The notes under the pieces: generated by a model
The model's input: the letters and a program-made list of their open reading frames with translations, nothing else
Told to the model about the DNA's origin: nothing
The model's database searches: none
From: Palaemon carinicauda
Taxonomy: Eukaryota > Arthropoda > Malacostraca > Decapoda > Palaemonidae
Direction: 5' to 3'
Assembly: GCF_036898095.1 (NCBI RefSeq)
Contig: NC_090763.1
Location: 63,933,706-63,997,705, forward strand
DNA length: 64,000 nucleotides
Translations under genes and position numbers: made by a program
Shown here: piece after piece, positions 1 through 8,400 of the stretch
How the letters are laid out: the number at the start of each line of letters is the position of its first letter
How positions within the stretch are numbered: position 1 is the stretch's first letter

Positions 1-2269
1 CTTAGACGGATTTTCCCTGTGCTTCATTTATCGATTTGCATCTACGTTATGTCGTTACCTTCAGCCTCACCATCTTCTGGAAAGTTGAGTACAAGGTTCC
101 AGTATTGTTTAGTTAAGCTCTGGCCGTAAAGTAAATATTACTTTCCGAGATAATTGCTGTTTTGTGGCAGAGCTGTGCCTCTACCGGACCCGCCATTTTA
201 TGGCGTCGTTGTTGTTATGCATGCCTTATTTAGTTAGCCACAACAACGCTTCCGGCCTTATTTACTAATCGAATACATTAGTTTATTTAGTCTTCATAGC
301 TAGGAACTTTTATATCGTGTTTCGACGCTTTTTATCGGTCATCGATTGACCTCATACCAGTCGGCTACTATAGCCCCCAGGCCAGAGAGCCTGTATATAA
401 GTGTTCATGCATGATTTTATTAGTGATCCTAGGCTAAGTTATGAAGATAGTGGCATTATTTTACAATACTTTCGACCGTGATGCAAATGTTTTTTCGCCT
501 TCAAGGACCATATAGGGGATAGGTTAGTTAGTGTCTCTTTCTAACCTAACCTACTTGTAGGACCCCTATATGCTTCCTTCATCCCCTGCCTTGGCATTCC
601 CTCTAATTAGCCTTGATTCCCTTTCTGAGTAAAGGGATCAAGTGTCTAATAGAGTATTTATCGCCTCTCAGTCCTCCCTAAGGGAATGAACCCCCCTTAG
701 GGTTGCGTCCGAGAGTGAGGTTAGGCTAGCCCTACCTCTATGGCTAGGATTAGTCTATGACGATCCTGCGATAGCGATATGTCTTCTACCTTTCCTAGTT
801 CAGGACTTTTAGCCCTGCTCTAGGTTAGGTTAGGAAGGTTTCTCTGTTCCCTGCTGAAACTGTACCCATGCACCGTTTCAGCCGATCTGCCTTATCTAAG
901 GTTAGGGAGTGTCCTCCCTTTCCCTAGTGGCCGCTCTGGTACAGAAACCCTTCCTTGGAAGACTTCTCTCTACTCCCTTCCCCACCTATCTCTTGTATAG
1001 CCTAGCCTATGCTTAGGTTAGTCTATACCCATCTGTCCCCTGTCCTACAACTCCTCCTTAGGGTGGAGTAGTAGGGCTACCCGAGCTTCCATGTGCAGTC
1101 CGCTCTGGTACATATACCCTTCATAGTGTCCTATGGGGTTAGTCTCTAGATGTGTTCTGCATATGGGGGTCTCCCCTCTTTGGGTGTCCCCTAGCCCTCC
1201 CTTGGGCTACCTAGCTCCCGGTCCTCAGTGACCCCTGCTCCTGGATGATAGAGCCTGCCTCTATCATGGGTACACCCTCTCAGGGGGGGGATGTCCGGAG
1301 TCCATGACTGAACTTCCTGCATCCCTTCCCCCCCCTGTCTCTCTCACTATCCGGGTGCTGGTCTCTTGCCGCCTCCACTGTCGGCGATACCCGCCTCCTA
1401 CCTTGGTGACTCTCCCTACCCTTGCCGCCAGCCCCCTGTGTGCCGGGGGACTGCCGACTGCCGCCGGCTCCTACCGGTGGCTCTCCTCCCTCCTAGCTTG
1501 TCGTCCGCTCGCCGGTCGGCCGCCGGAGTGCCGGCATCTACTGCCGGCAAACCGGTTCCGCTATAAACATTGTCCCAGTCACCAAACCGGCATCCTCCGA
1601 CTGCCGGAGCCGCCGCTCCCCTGCCGGCGTGCCGCCGTTGTACCGGCGGCCGCCACCCTGGTATATCCTTGACTTAAACATTGTCTGTCTTAATGCCAGA
1701 AACTCTGCCGGAGCGACCTCCGGCATGCCGGCGGCTTGCCGGAAACCCCCGGAGGCATCAAGAATACTTGCACCCCCTTCTTCTAGCTATCATATGATAC
1801 TGATAGCCCTATACCGCAAACAGATAGGCTGTTTCCACTATTAAGATCAATACCTTGGTACTGTTCTGTTAGTGATCATGCTGTCTCTTTGCATTCTTCT
1901 AAATTCCAGCATGCTGCGTGCATCTTAGCACGGCTGGTTGCCGGAAGCAGTTACCTTAAAAGGAGGCCTTCTAGCCCCTAGCTTGGGACCGAATGATCTC
2001 GGTCCCAATCTTACCCTTGGTTTTTCCACGGAATTCCATTGCCCTATGGAACTCTAAGGAATTCTATCCGGTGCCTTCGGTCTCTCGGATTATCCAAGGA
2101 CAAAGCTTACGGTAACCAGCCGGGCGAGATGCATGGAGTATGTTCTCCTTTACTATTTCAATCTCTATGCATCACACCCTTCATTAAGTTAAAATTAATA
2201 ATTAATATTAACTTAGTTTAAGAGCCATTCTTATGACTCCCCCATACTCATTTTCTCTTTCTTCCACAG
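1..2269 (+). other. 5' leader of DIRS-A1
   Basis: No convincing coding region. The short open frames at 1304-1844 are by-products of GC-rich sequence. The stretch is pyrimidine-rich with scattered CCTAACC/GGTTAGG pieces (about 540-560, 825-840), a CCGG-rich block (about 1400-1765) and, at its end, a splice-acceptor-like sequence. Similarity to the A2 leader, for example around the shared ATTTAGTTAGCCA, shows it is part of the element and not host flank. A promoter is expected here for a DIRS element, but I cannot point to a specific core promoter motif. Confidence 0.6.
1400..1765. repeat. CCGG/GCCGGC-rich cluster in DIRS-A1 leader
   Basis: About 365 bp crowded with CCGG, GCCGGC and CGGCCGCCGG-type palindromic words (for example near 1450-1475, 1508-1550, 1600-1655 and 1705-1750), in clear contrast to the AT-rich surroundings. 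A comparable cluster occupies the same position, upstream of gag, in copy A2 (26835-27325). The individual words are shared while the alignment is loose. It could be a structured leader RNA or a set of protein-binding sites; the sequence does not tell which. Confidence 0.6.
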
Positions 2270-2272
2270 GAG
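2236..2272 (+). promoter_or_regulatory. Splice-acceptor-like site just before gag
   Basis: A pyrimidine tract (TTTTCTCTTTCTTCC) is followed by ACAG and then GAGGAGCAGATG, so the gag ATG lies 9 bp inside the presumed exon, which would begin at 2270. Copy A2 has the same arrangement (pyrimidines, TTTACAG, then GAGGACCAT) but no ATG at the matching place. This suggests the pattern marks a 3' splice site and that translation may start in an upstream exon. No donor was identified. Confidence 0.5.
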
Positions 2273-2278
2273 GAGCAG

Positions 2279-4228
2279 ATGAAGTGTGACTTCGCCTTCT
2301 GCGCTGTGAAACGCCCGCAGTTTTACGGGCATACGGCTTGCAGGACTCACGCCCCTTGTGCCGACAAGAAAGGGGATCTGAAGTTTTGGAATCCACTGAA
2401 CTGTACGGTCTGCCAGGCTCACCTAGTTGACGCCTTCCATAACCCTCCCTCAGCGGAGGTCAGAGACATTTCTCGTGAAAAGCTACGCAAGTGGGTGCGT
2501 GGCTTCCAGAAAAATGCCACCGGACCCTACCTGGCCACCGAAGAATTGAGGTCACTCCTGTTCCCTAAGGCCTCCCCTGATTCAGTGGTACCCAAAGACG
2601 TGATTCCCACTGTCCAAATTACAGTGGAACCTGATGTTGTCATGGCTCAGTCCATGCACGAGTGCCGCCTGGATTCCGAAGATGACGAACAGATGTCGGA
2701 TGTCTCGGAAGACACGGAGAAGACGCTTATGGCTCAAGGAGCCGAAGATGAAGAAGACAAGGTGGAATACGCCGAGTCGGAGCAAGAGGTCGCTCCTCCT
2801 TCCATCCCCGCTCCTACTCCTACACCGACGGAAGTGTCTATTCCGTCTACCTCCTCGACCCCGGATCCCTCTTCTTCCACTCAAGAAATGATCCGACTGA
2901 TTAGAGCCGTCATGGACGACAGGTTGAAGGAGAATCAGGAATTCATCAGGTCCATGATGGGATCCAGAGAACCGAAGAGGATTTCGGTTAAGGATCTCCC
3001 CGCTTGCTCACATGCCAACCCGTGGAGGTATGCTGAGCATATGGTTATCGCGACCGGCAGGATCTTCGTCAGTGATAAGATCGGCACGGTCCCCTTGGAA
3101 GACGTGGAGTTCTTCCCAAACTTTGAGGCCTACCCGGACTGTTACGTCCGTCTGCGTTCTGAACCTGCCTCGAAGGAAGAGACCGAACCGAAGGAAGAGA
3201 TAGTGTTCGATCTCGCAAAGGCCCAGGCTATGCTAGCCACCACATTCAAGAGTAGAGGCTTTACCTGCTCTAAGCTTCCGGCCCTGAGCAAGAAGCACCC
3301 TACTTATGTCGCACCTGAAAGTGCGGTTCTTCCATTCCTGGAAAAGGCCTTAACTGCGTGCCTTAAAGCTGCGGATGAAGGGAAAGCCTGCCCTGCACTG
3401 GAGGAGTGCAGACCCTTCTCCATAGTGACTCCCCCTGACGCTCGACACTGGAAGGATGTCCAGCATACTTTCGTCGTGGGAAAGCTAGATCCTGACGTCG
3501 CCGGACGTCAGTTTAATGAAGACCTCCCTAAGCTCAACGATCACCTCCTTCGTCGGGAACAAGATACGAAGGAGAGGCTCGCAGCATCCTTATCTCATCA
3601 AGTCCAACTTGAAATTATGGCCTGTGACACCAGAGTACCAGACCACTACATGGTACTCTCCAAATCCCACATGATGACCGTGATGAAGGACTTGTACCAC
3701 TTCATAAAGGCTCGGAGAGCCTGTCGTGAATTCGTGTTTCCAGGTGCCACCGTGAAACACGAACCCCGGAGGCTGATTTCCTCCAACATCTGGGGTAAAC
3801 ACCTCTTTCCTTCTGACCTTGTGAAGGAAATCAACGACAGAGCCGCCACGGAGAATAGGAACCTTCTCCACAAGTGGGGCATGTCCAGGAAAAGGAAACC
3901 CTCTCAGGACGACGGACCTCAACCTAAGAGGAAATCCCAAAAACAGAAACCCCAGCAACGTCAACAAAGACGTCAGTTTCCGGGACCCGCTACCTCCCAA
4001 GTGGTTGCCCAGCCACAACAGACCTTTCAATTGGTCCCCCAACCGGTGTTGTCACAGTCACCGGTCTTCACCCCTGCTTTCGAGCAACAGTCAACTACCT
4101 TTCGTGCCAAAGGTAGAGGCTCATACAGAGGTGCAAGCAAAGACGCCTCTCGCCGTCCCTCCAGAGGCAGAGGAGGAAAGGGAGCTAGCGGCCGAGGCAG
4201 CAAGCCCTCGGGACACCAGAAGCAATGA
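2279..4228 (+). CDS. DIRS-A1 gag-like protein (ORF1)
   Basis: A 649-residue protein beginning at a true ATG. It is the presumed structural or nucleic-acid-binding protein of the element. The N-terminus carries a Cys/His module, C3-X4-C8-X9-H18-X2-C21-X2-H24, kept in copy A2. An acidic, Ser/Pro/Thr-rich region follows (about 120-205). The centre (about 240-530) is the part best conserved with A2, containing blocks such as SVKDLP, YPDCYVRLR, ALSKKHP and ISSNIWGK. The C-terminus is basic, rich in Gln/Lys and then Arg-Gly (RGRGGKGASGRG), typical of RNA binding. The stop is TGA at 4226-4228. The RT frame overlaps its last ~220 bp in another frame, and the recombinase frame resumes in the same frame as gag after this stop. 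Gag function is inferred from position and composition. Confidence 0.75.
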   Translation: MKCDFAFCAVKRPQFYGHTACRTHAPCADKKGDLKFWNPLNCTVCQAHLVDAFHNPPSAEVRDISREKLRKWVRGFQKNATGPYLATEELRSLLFPKASPDSVVPKDVIPTVQITVEPDVVMAQSMHECRLDSEDDEQMSDVSEDTEKTLMAQGAEDEEDKVEYAESEQEVAPPSIPAPTPTPTEVSIPSTSSTPDPSSSTQEMIRLIRAVMDDRLKENQEFIRSMMGSREPKRISVKDLPACSHANPWRYAEHMVIATGRIFVSDKIGTVPLEDVEFFPNFEAYPDCYVRLRSEPASKEETEPKEEIVFDLAKAQAMLATTFKSRGFTCSKLPALSKKHPTYVAPESAVLPFLEKALTACLKAADEGKACPALEECRPFSIVTPPDARHWKDVQHTFVVGKLDPDVAGRQFNEDLPKLNDHLLRREQDTKERLAASLSHQVQLEIMACDTRVPDHYMVLSKSHMMTVMKDLYHFIKARRACREFVFPGATVKHEPRRLISSNIWGKHLFPSDLVKEINDRAATENRNLLHKWGMSRKRKPSQDDGPQPKRKSQKQKPQQRQQRRQFPGPATSQVVAQPQQTFQLVPQPVLSQSPVFTPAFEQQSTTFRAKGRGSYRGASKDASRRPSRGRGGKGASGRGSKPSGHQKQ

Positions 4229-6068
4229 AGTACTTCCGGTGGGAGGAAGACTCCGCCAATTCCAGGATCGTTGGACCTTCGATCCCTGGGCACACAGCAT
4301 CGTCAAGAAGGGTCTAGGCTGGAGTTGGACTCAACCACCCCCAATCTTCCAGCAATTCTTCCAACAATCAACCCCTCTTCTGGAAGAATATGTCCTAGAT
4401 CTCTTGAACAAGAAGGTGATAAGGAAGGTAAAGTCCACCAGGTTCCAAGGGAGACTGTTTTGTGTCCCCAAGAAAGACTCAGACAAACTCAGAGTCATTC
4501 TGGACTTATCCCCCCTCAACAAGTTCATAGCGAACGACAAGTTCAAGATGCTGACTCTTCAACAGATAAGGACCCTTCTGCCTCGAGGTTCCTACACGGT
4601 CTCCATAGACCTGGCGGATGCCTACTGGCACGTTCCAATGAACCATCACGCTTCCTCCTACCTAGGATTTCGACTCCAAAGGAAAAGCTACGCCTTCCGG
4701 GCCATGCCCTTCGGCCTCAACGTGGCCCCTCGGATCTTCACAAAACTGGCGGATGCCATAGTACAACAACTCCGCCTACGAAACGTCCAGGTGATGGCCT
4801 ACCTCGACGACTGGCTAGTCTGGGCTCCATCGCCCGAAGATTGTGTAAAATCTTGCAACGAAGTCACCCAGTACCTAGAACACCTGGGATTCAAGATCAA
4901 CGAGAAAAAATCTCGCCTCTCTCCAGCTCAGAAGTTCCAGTGGTTGGGAATCCACTGGAACCTTCAGTCACACCGCCTTTCCATCCCCCAGAAGAAAAGG
5001 AAGGAAATAGCAGGGTCTGTCAAGCGACTGCTGAAATCCAAACGCATTTCAAGACGCCAGCAGGAACGAGTTCTAGGCTCTCTACAGTTCGCCTCAGTGA
5101 CAAACCCAGTGCTTCGCGCACAGCTAAAGGATGCCGCGGGAGTCTGGAGACGTTCGGCATCCATCGCTCGAAGAGACCTCAAGAGACGGCTTCCAAACAG
5201 ACTGCGACTTCTCCTAAAGCCGTGGTCAGAAGAAAAGGCCCTGAAAAGGTCCATTCCTCTCCAACACCCTCCTCCATCACTCAACATCCACACGGACGCT
5301 TCGCTGGAGGGTTGGGGAGGTCACTCCCACCAAAAACAGGCTCAAGGCACCTGGTCTCCCCTGTTCAAGACATTCCACATAAACATCTTGGAGGCCATGG
5401 CGGTCCTTCTAACCCTGAAGAAGTTATCCCCGCCGCCCTCGATCCACATCCGTCTAACCCTAGACAACTCGGTGGTAGTTCGTTGTCTCAATCGCCAAGG
5501 CTCAAGATCGCCCCAGATAAATCAGGTGCTTCTCCCAATCTTCCGTCTGGCAGAGAAGAAGAAGTGGCACCTGTCTGCAGTTCACCTACAAGGATTCCGC
5601 AACGTGACAGCGGATGCTCTATCTCGGACAAACCCGATAGAGTCGGAATGGTCTCTAGACGCAAGATCGTTCTCCTTCATCTCTCACCAAGTCCCAGAAC
5701 TTCAGATAGATCTCTTTGCAACGAGCGACAACAATCAACTTCCTTGGTATGTGGCCCCGTACGAGGACCCCAAAGCAGAAGCAGTGGATGCCATGTCACT
5801 GGATTGGAACAGATGGTCCAAGATCTACCTGTTCCCCCCCACCAACCTTCTGTTGAAAGTCCTCTCCCAACTGAGAACCTTCAAAGGGACAGCGGCCCTA
5901 GTGGCTCCCAAGTGGCCTCGGAGCAACTGGTACCCCCTGGTCCTGGAGCTGCAGCCCAAGCTGATCCCTCTCCCGGGCCCAGTTCTCTCTCAACAAGTAC
6001 AGAAGTCGACTGTCTTCGCTTCATCATCGAAAATCAAGGACCTTCATCTCATGATTTTCTCTCCCTAG
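4005..6068 (+). CDS. DIRS-A1 reverse transcriptase / RNase H / methyltransferase-like protein
   Basis: Open frame of 687 codons copying element RNA into DNA. The frame opens at a non-ATG codon inside gag; the conserved part begins near 4210, so translation probably depends on frameshifting or another non-standard start. RT: SIDLADAYWH (motif A Asp), then AYLDDWLVW with catalytic Asp268 and Asp269 (codons 4806-4811). RNase H: acidic residues in HTDAS, NILEAMAV, LTLDNS and TADALSR, all four present. The last ~120 residues (DLFATSDN..., YEDPKAEAVDAMSLDW, YLFPPTNLL, ALVAPKWP) match the region after RNase H that is described as Dam-methyltransferase-like in DIRS elements; whether it is active is unknown. 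The C-terminus overlaps the recombinase gene. No premature stop is seen. Confidence 0.9.
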   Translation: MPSHNRPFNWSPNRCCHSHRSSPLLSSNSQLPFVPKVEAHTEVQAKTPLAVPPEAEEERELAAEAASPRDTRSNEVLPVGGRLRQFQDRWTFDPWAHSIVKKGLGWSWTQPPPIFQQFFQQSTPLLEEYVLDLLNKKVIRKVKSTRFQGRLFCVPKKDSDKLRVILDLSPLNKFIANDKFKMLTLQQIRTLLPRGSYTVSIDLADAYWHVPMNHHASSYLGFRLQRKSYAFRAMPFGLNVAPRIFTKLADAIVQQLRLRNVQVMAYLDDWLVWAPSPEDCVKSCNEVTQYLEHLGFKINEKKSRLSPAQKFQWLGIHWNLQSHRLSIPQKKRKEIAGSVKRLLKSKRISRRQQERVLGSLQFASVTNPVLRAQLKDAAGVWRRSASIARRDLKRRLPNRLRLLLKPWSEEKALKRSIPLQHPPPSLNIHTDASLEGWGGHSHQKQAQGTWSPLFKTFHINILEAMAVLLTLKKLSPPPSIHIRLTLDNSVVVRCLNRQGSRSPQINQVLLPIFRLAEKKKWHLSAVHLQGFRNVTADALSRTNPIESEWSLDARSFSFISHQVPELQIDLFATSDNNQLPWYVAPYEDPKAEAVDAMSLDWNRWSKIYLFPPTNLLLKVLSQLRTFKGTAALVAPKWPRSNWYPLVLELQPKLIPLPGPVLSQQVQKSTVFASSSKIKDLHLMIFSP

Positions 6069-7039
6069 CCGCAAAGAAGAGGTTTGGGATCTCGAAGAAA
6101 AGTCTGGACTTCCTAGAGGAATACAAGACCGAATCCACAAGACGGCAATATGAATCATCCTGGAGGAAATGGGTCTCCTTCGTCAAGACAAAAAATCCTA
6201 AAGAAATCACGATTGATTTCTGCATGTCCTTCTTTATTCACCTTCATGGACAGGGATTAGCAGCCAATACGATATCAACCTGCAAATCGGCCTTGACTAG
6301 ACCAATTCTATATGCTTTCCAAATTGATCTGTCCAGCGACATCTTCAACAAACTACCGAAAGCATGTGCTCGCCTACGCCCAGCACCCCCACCGAAACCG
6401 ATCTCCTGGTCACTAGACAAGGTGCTCCATTTCGCCTCCAACTTGGACAATGATTCATGCCCTCTCAAGGATCTGACTCAGAAAGTTATATTTCTCTTTG
6501 CTCTCGCTTCAGGAGCTCGAGTCAGCGAAATAGTGGCATTATCAAGAGAAGAGGGACACATCCTGTTTACCGATACAGGAGAAGTTACCCTCTCCCCTGA
6601 TCCGACGTTTCTCGCCAAAAATGAATTACCCACCAAAAGATGGGGCCCTTGGAGAATATCCCCCCTGAAGGAGGATGCCTCTCTATGTCCAGTAGAGAGC
6701 CTCAAGGTCTATCTTCGCAGAACTTCAAACTTTGGTGGAGGCCAACTCTTCAAAGGAGAAACATCGGGCAGCGAACTGTCACTGAAACAATTAAGAGCGA
6801 AAATCGCCTACTTCATTCGCAGAGCGGATCCTAACAGTACACCCGCTGGTCATGATCCTAGAAAAGTGGCATCATCTCTGAATTTCTTTCAGAGCATGGA
6901 CTTTGAAAGCCTTAAAAACTTCACGGGTTGGAAGTCCTCGCGAGTTTTCTTTAAACACTATGCGAAACAAGTGCACGAAGTCAAACATTTTGTGGTAGCC
7001 GCAGGTAGTGTTATGAAACCTGCACCTAACTCTGCGTAG
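4271..7039 (+). CDS. DIRS-A1 tyrosine recombinase (with long overprinted upstream frame)
   Basis: The frame is open for 922 codons but only the last ~350 (from about 5990) form the recognisable tyrosine recombinase, which would integrate the circular DNA copy. Core-binding region: STRRQYESSWRKWVSFV... to FNKLPKACARLR. Catalytic residues: Arg750 in GARVSEIVAL (6518-6520), His861 and Arg864 in HDPRK (6851-6862), and nucleophile Tyr897 in FFKHYAKQV (6959-6961). The upstream ~580 codons overlap the RT gene in another frame, are Pro/Ser/Arg-rich and open at TTG, not ATG; they may be a translated extension or only an open shadow, so the true start is undecided. The frame is the same as that of gag, separated by the gag TGA. 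All catalytic residues are present. Confidence 0.88.
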   Translation: MDLRSLGTQHRQEGSRLELDSTTPNLPAILPTINPSSGRICPRSLEQEGDKEGKVHQVPRETVLCPQERLRQTQSHSGLIPPQQVHSERQVQDADSSTDKDPSASRFLHGLHRPGGCLLARSNEPSRFLLPRISTPKEKLRLPGHALRPQRGPSDLHKTGGCHSTTTPPTKRPGDGLPRRLASLGSIARRLCKILQRSHPVPRTPGIQDQREKISPLSSSEVPVVGNPLEPSVTPPFHPPEEKEGNSRVCQATAEIQTHFKTPAGTSSRLSTVRLSDKPSASRTAKGCRGSLETFGIHRSKRPQETASKQTATSPKAVVRRKGPEKVHSSPTPSSITQHPHGRFAGGLGRSLPPKTGSRHLVSPVQDIPHKHLGGHGGPSNPEEVIPAALDPHPSNPRQLGGSSLSQSPRLKIAPDKSGASPNLPSGREEEVAPVCSSPTRIPQRDSGCSISDKPDRVGMVSRRKIVLLHLSPSPRTSDRSLCNERQQSTSLVCGPVRGPQSRSSGCHVTGLEQMVQDLPVPPHQPSVESPLPTENLQRDSGPSGSQVASEQLVPPGPGAAAQADPSPGPSSLSTSTEVDCLRFIIENQGPSSHDFLSLAAKKRFGISKKSLDFLEEYKTESTRRQYESSWRKWVSFVKTKNPKEITIDFCMSFFIHLHGQGLAANTISTCKSALTRPILYAFQIDLSSDIFNKLPKACARLRPAPPPKPISWSLDKVLHFASNLDNDSCPLKDLTQKVIFLFALASGARVSEIVALSREEGHILFTDTGEVTLSPDPTFLAKNELPTKRWGPWRISPLKEDASLCPVESLKVYLRRTSNFGGGQLFKGETSGSELSLKQLRAKIAYFIRRADPNSTPAGHDPRKVASSLNFFQSMDFESLKNFTGWKSSRVFFKHYAKQVHEVKHFVVAAGSVMKPAPNSA

Positions 7040-7841
7040 AACAGTGAGTTACTTGGGACTCTAACTCTTCGGGTGCCTATGTTGACCCTCGAGTGATTCA
7101 TAGTGATGTCGAAAACACTTAGTGCTTTTATAACTGTTCTTATCCCAGGTGAAATGTCATAGTTGTCACACAAGTGCCGCATGCCCTGAGCATGATGTGT
7201 CTTATCAAAGACTTGCGTTCCTCGAGAACGAGTGCCTACTAATAAACTTGAAATTCCTTTTCAGATTCAAGAGCAAGTCTTTATTACTATGTACATTATA
7301 ATTACTGTAAAAAGAATTTTACTTTCTGCTGTAAATTATTTAATTTCTGCATTTGTGAAATAAAATTTCTATTTTATTACCTGTGCGTCTCAATCAGCTC
7401 CTACTTACTATGAAATACATGCCTGTCATAGTTTTATTATTCCCCCTTTTCCTTATGGTTATGAAGAAATTAAGATGCTAACTCTTAATTTATATTCACT
7501 CTGATTATGTAAGGTTCCAACACGAATACTTACTTTTAATACCAGGGAGATGAACCAATACACAGTGCCCAACCACCACTGGTCTAATTTTCAGAATGTT
7601 CCTACACAAATACCAAACATTCGGCTTCATCTCCAAGTTCTTCAAGTTCTTCTATCAGGATGAATAGCCCTTCAATACCACTTTGACGTCGGCATGACCC
7701 ATGGGAACTTCACTGCCAAGGGGGGCAGGATGCTTCTTCCCTATGGTTCTTTATCAAAGATTAATATGCTGTTTTGTCAATGCCTTGGCACTTACTATTA
7801 GGGGAAAATTTACCACGATACATTGATTCTCTGGTATTCTT
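7040..7841 (+). other. 3' non-coding region of DIRS-A1
   Basis: No coding region. Possible poly(A) signals AATAAA occur at about 7220 and 7360. The last ~30 bp before the ICR (ATTCTCTGGTATTCTTCCATC) are matched by copies A2 and A3 at the same place, which places this segment within the element. Confidence 0.6.
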
Positions 7842-7933
7842 CCATCAGGACGCCATGGCTTGAGCCCAAAAAACGGATTTTGAGCGAAGCGAAAAATCTA
7901 TTTTTGGGTGAGATAGCCATGGCGTCCTGATGG
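7842..7933. repeat. DIRS-A1 internal complementary region (ICR)
   Basis: A 92-bp block bounded by perfect 18-bp inverted arms (CCATCAGGACGCCATGGC and its complement). Its right half, CGGATTTTGAGCGAAGCG onward, is the reverse complement of the right tip of the element at 8334-8400. Its left half, GGCTTGAGCCCAAAAA, corresponds to the other tip as seen on A2 at 28867-28880. A block joining the complements of both ends is the DIRS ICR. The same 92-bp length is found in A2 and A3. Confidence 0.85.
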
Positions 7934-8400
7934 ACCCTCCCTGCTACTTCGTCCAGTTTTAGATCCCACCCTGTTCTACTGTATCATGGTGATGGGCAAG
8001 CAACTGGCTTCAGGATGAAGACGGACGTGACGTCATTTGAGCAATGGCGCCCGTTTGTTTACGTCTCGAGTATAAGTAGTAGCCACGAATGAGATTAGCT
8101 ATGGAACGGCTCCCAGCTATTCTCAACCCTTACACACCGAAGCATTAACTCTGTTCGGGGTGTAGATAGCTATGTGGCGCGTTCAGACATGCGTCCCCTG
8201 TTGATATACGATGTCTTAAAGGGAAACCTTTGGGATACTCGCTCCAGAAGTTAGAATTCTGTGATAACCTGTGGTTAAATTCTCTGGGAATATCTTAGTA
8301 GTTTTATACCCAAGGAAGCTACCAAAAAGGAACCTTCCATCAGGACGCCATGGCTATCTCACCCAAAAATAGATTTTTCGCTTCGCTCAAAATCCGTTTA
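7934..8400. repeat. DIRS-A1 right inverted terminal repeat region
   Basis: Contains the segment matching the left ITR of A2 (20160-20541) and of A3 (60158-60500). Shared parts include the GGGACG...CCACATAG...CACCCCGAACAGAGTTAA block read on the minus strand, the GTAGCTTCCTTGGGTAT block and the outermost CTCAAAATCCG tip. The inner boundary of similarity is near 8045 (GGCGCC). The tip ends at about 8400 and is followed by unrelated AT-rich DNA. Confidence 0.75.

Larger units (their letters stand above)
1..8400 (+). mobile_element. DIRS-A1: DIRS-type tyrosine recombinase retrotransposon, left end outside window
   Basis: Element of about 8.4 kb with the order leader, gag, RT/RNase H, tyrosine recombinase, 92-bp ICR and right inverted terminal repeat. 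There are no LTRs and no DDE integrase; integration would be by the tyrosine recombinase. The leader near 226-470 resembles the leader of copy A2 near 28295-28050, which lies about 580 bp inside A2's outer end. By that comparison the left inverted repeat of A1 should lie roughly 350 bp beyond the left window edge. All three large frames are open, so this is the best candidate here for an autonomous copy. The right tip near 8400 matches one half of the ICR. Family assignment rests on protein motifs and on the ITR/ICR layout. Confidence 0.9.

Noticed and set aside
540..850. TTAGG/CCTAA words suggesting an internal telomeric repeat
   Set aside because: Only two or three imperfect units at a time (also at 41006 and 51628); no array.
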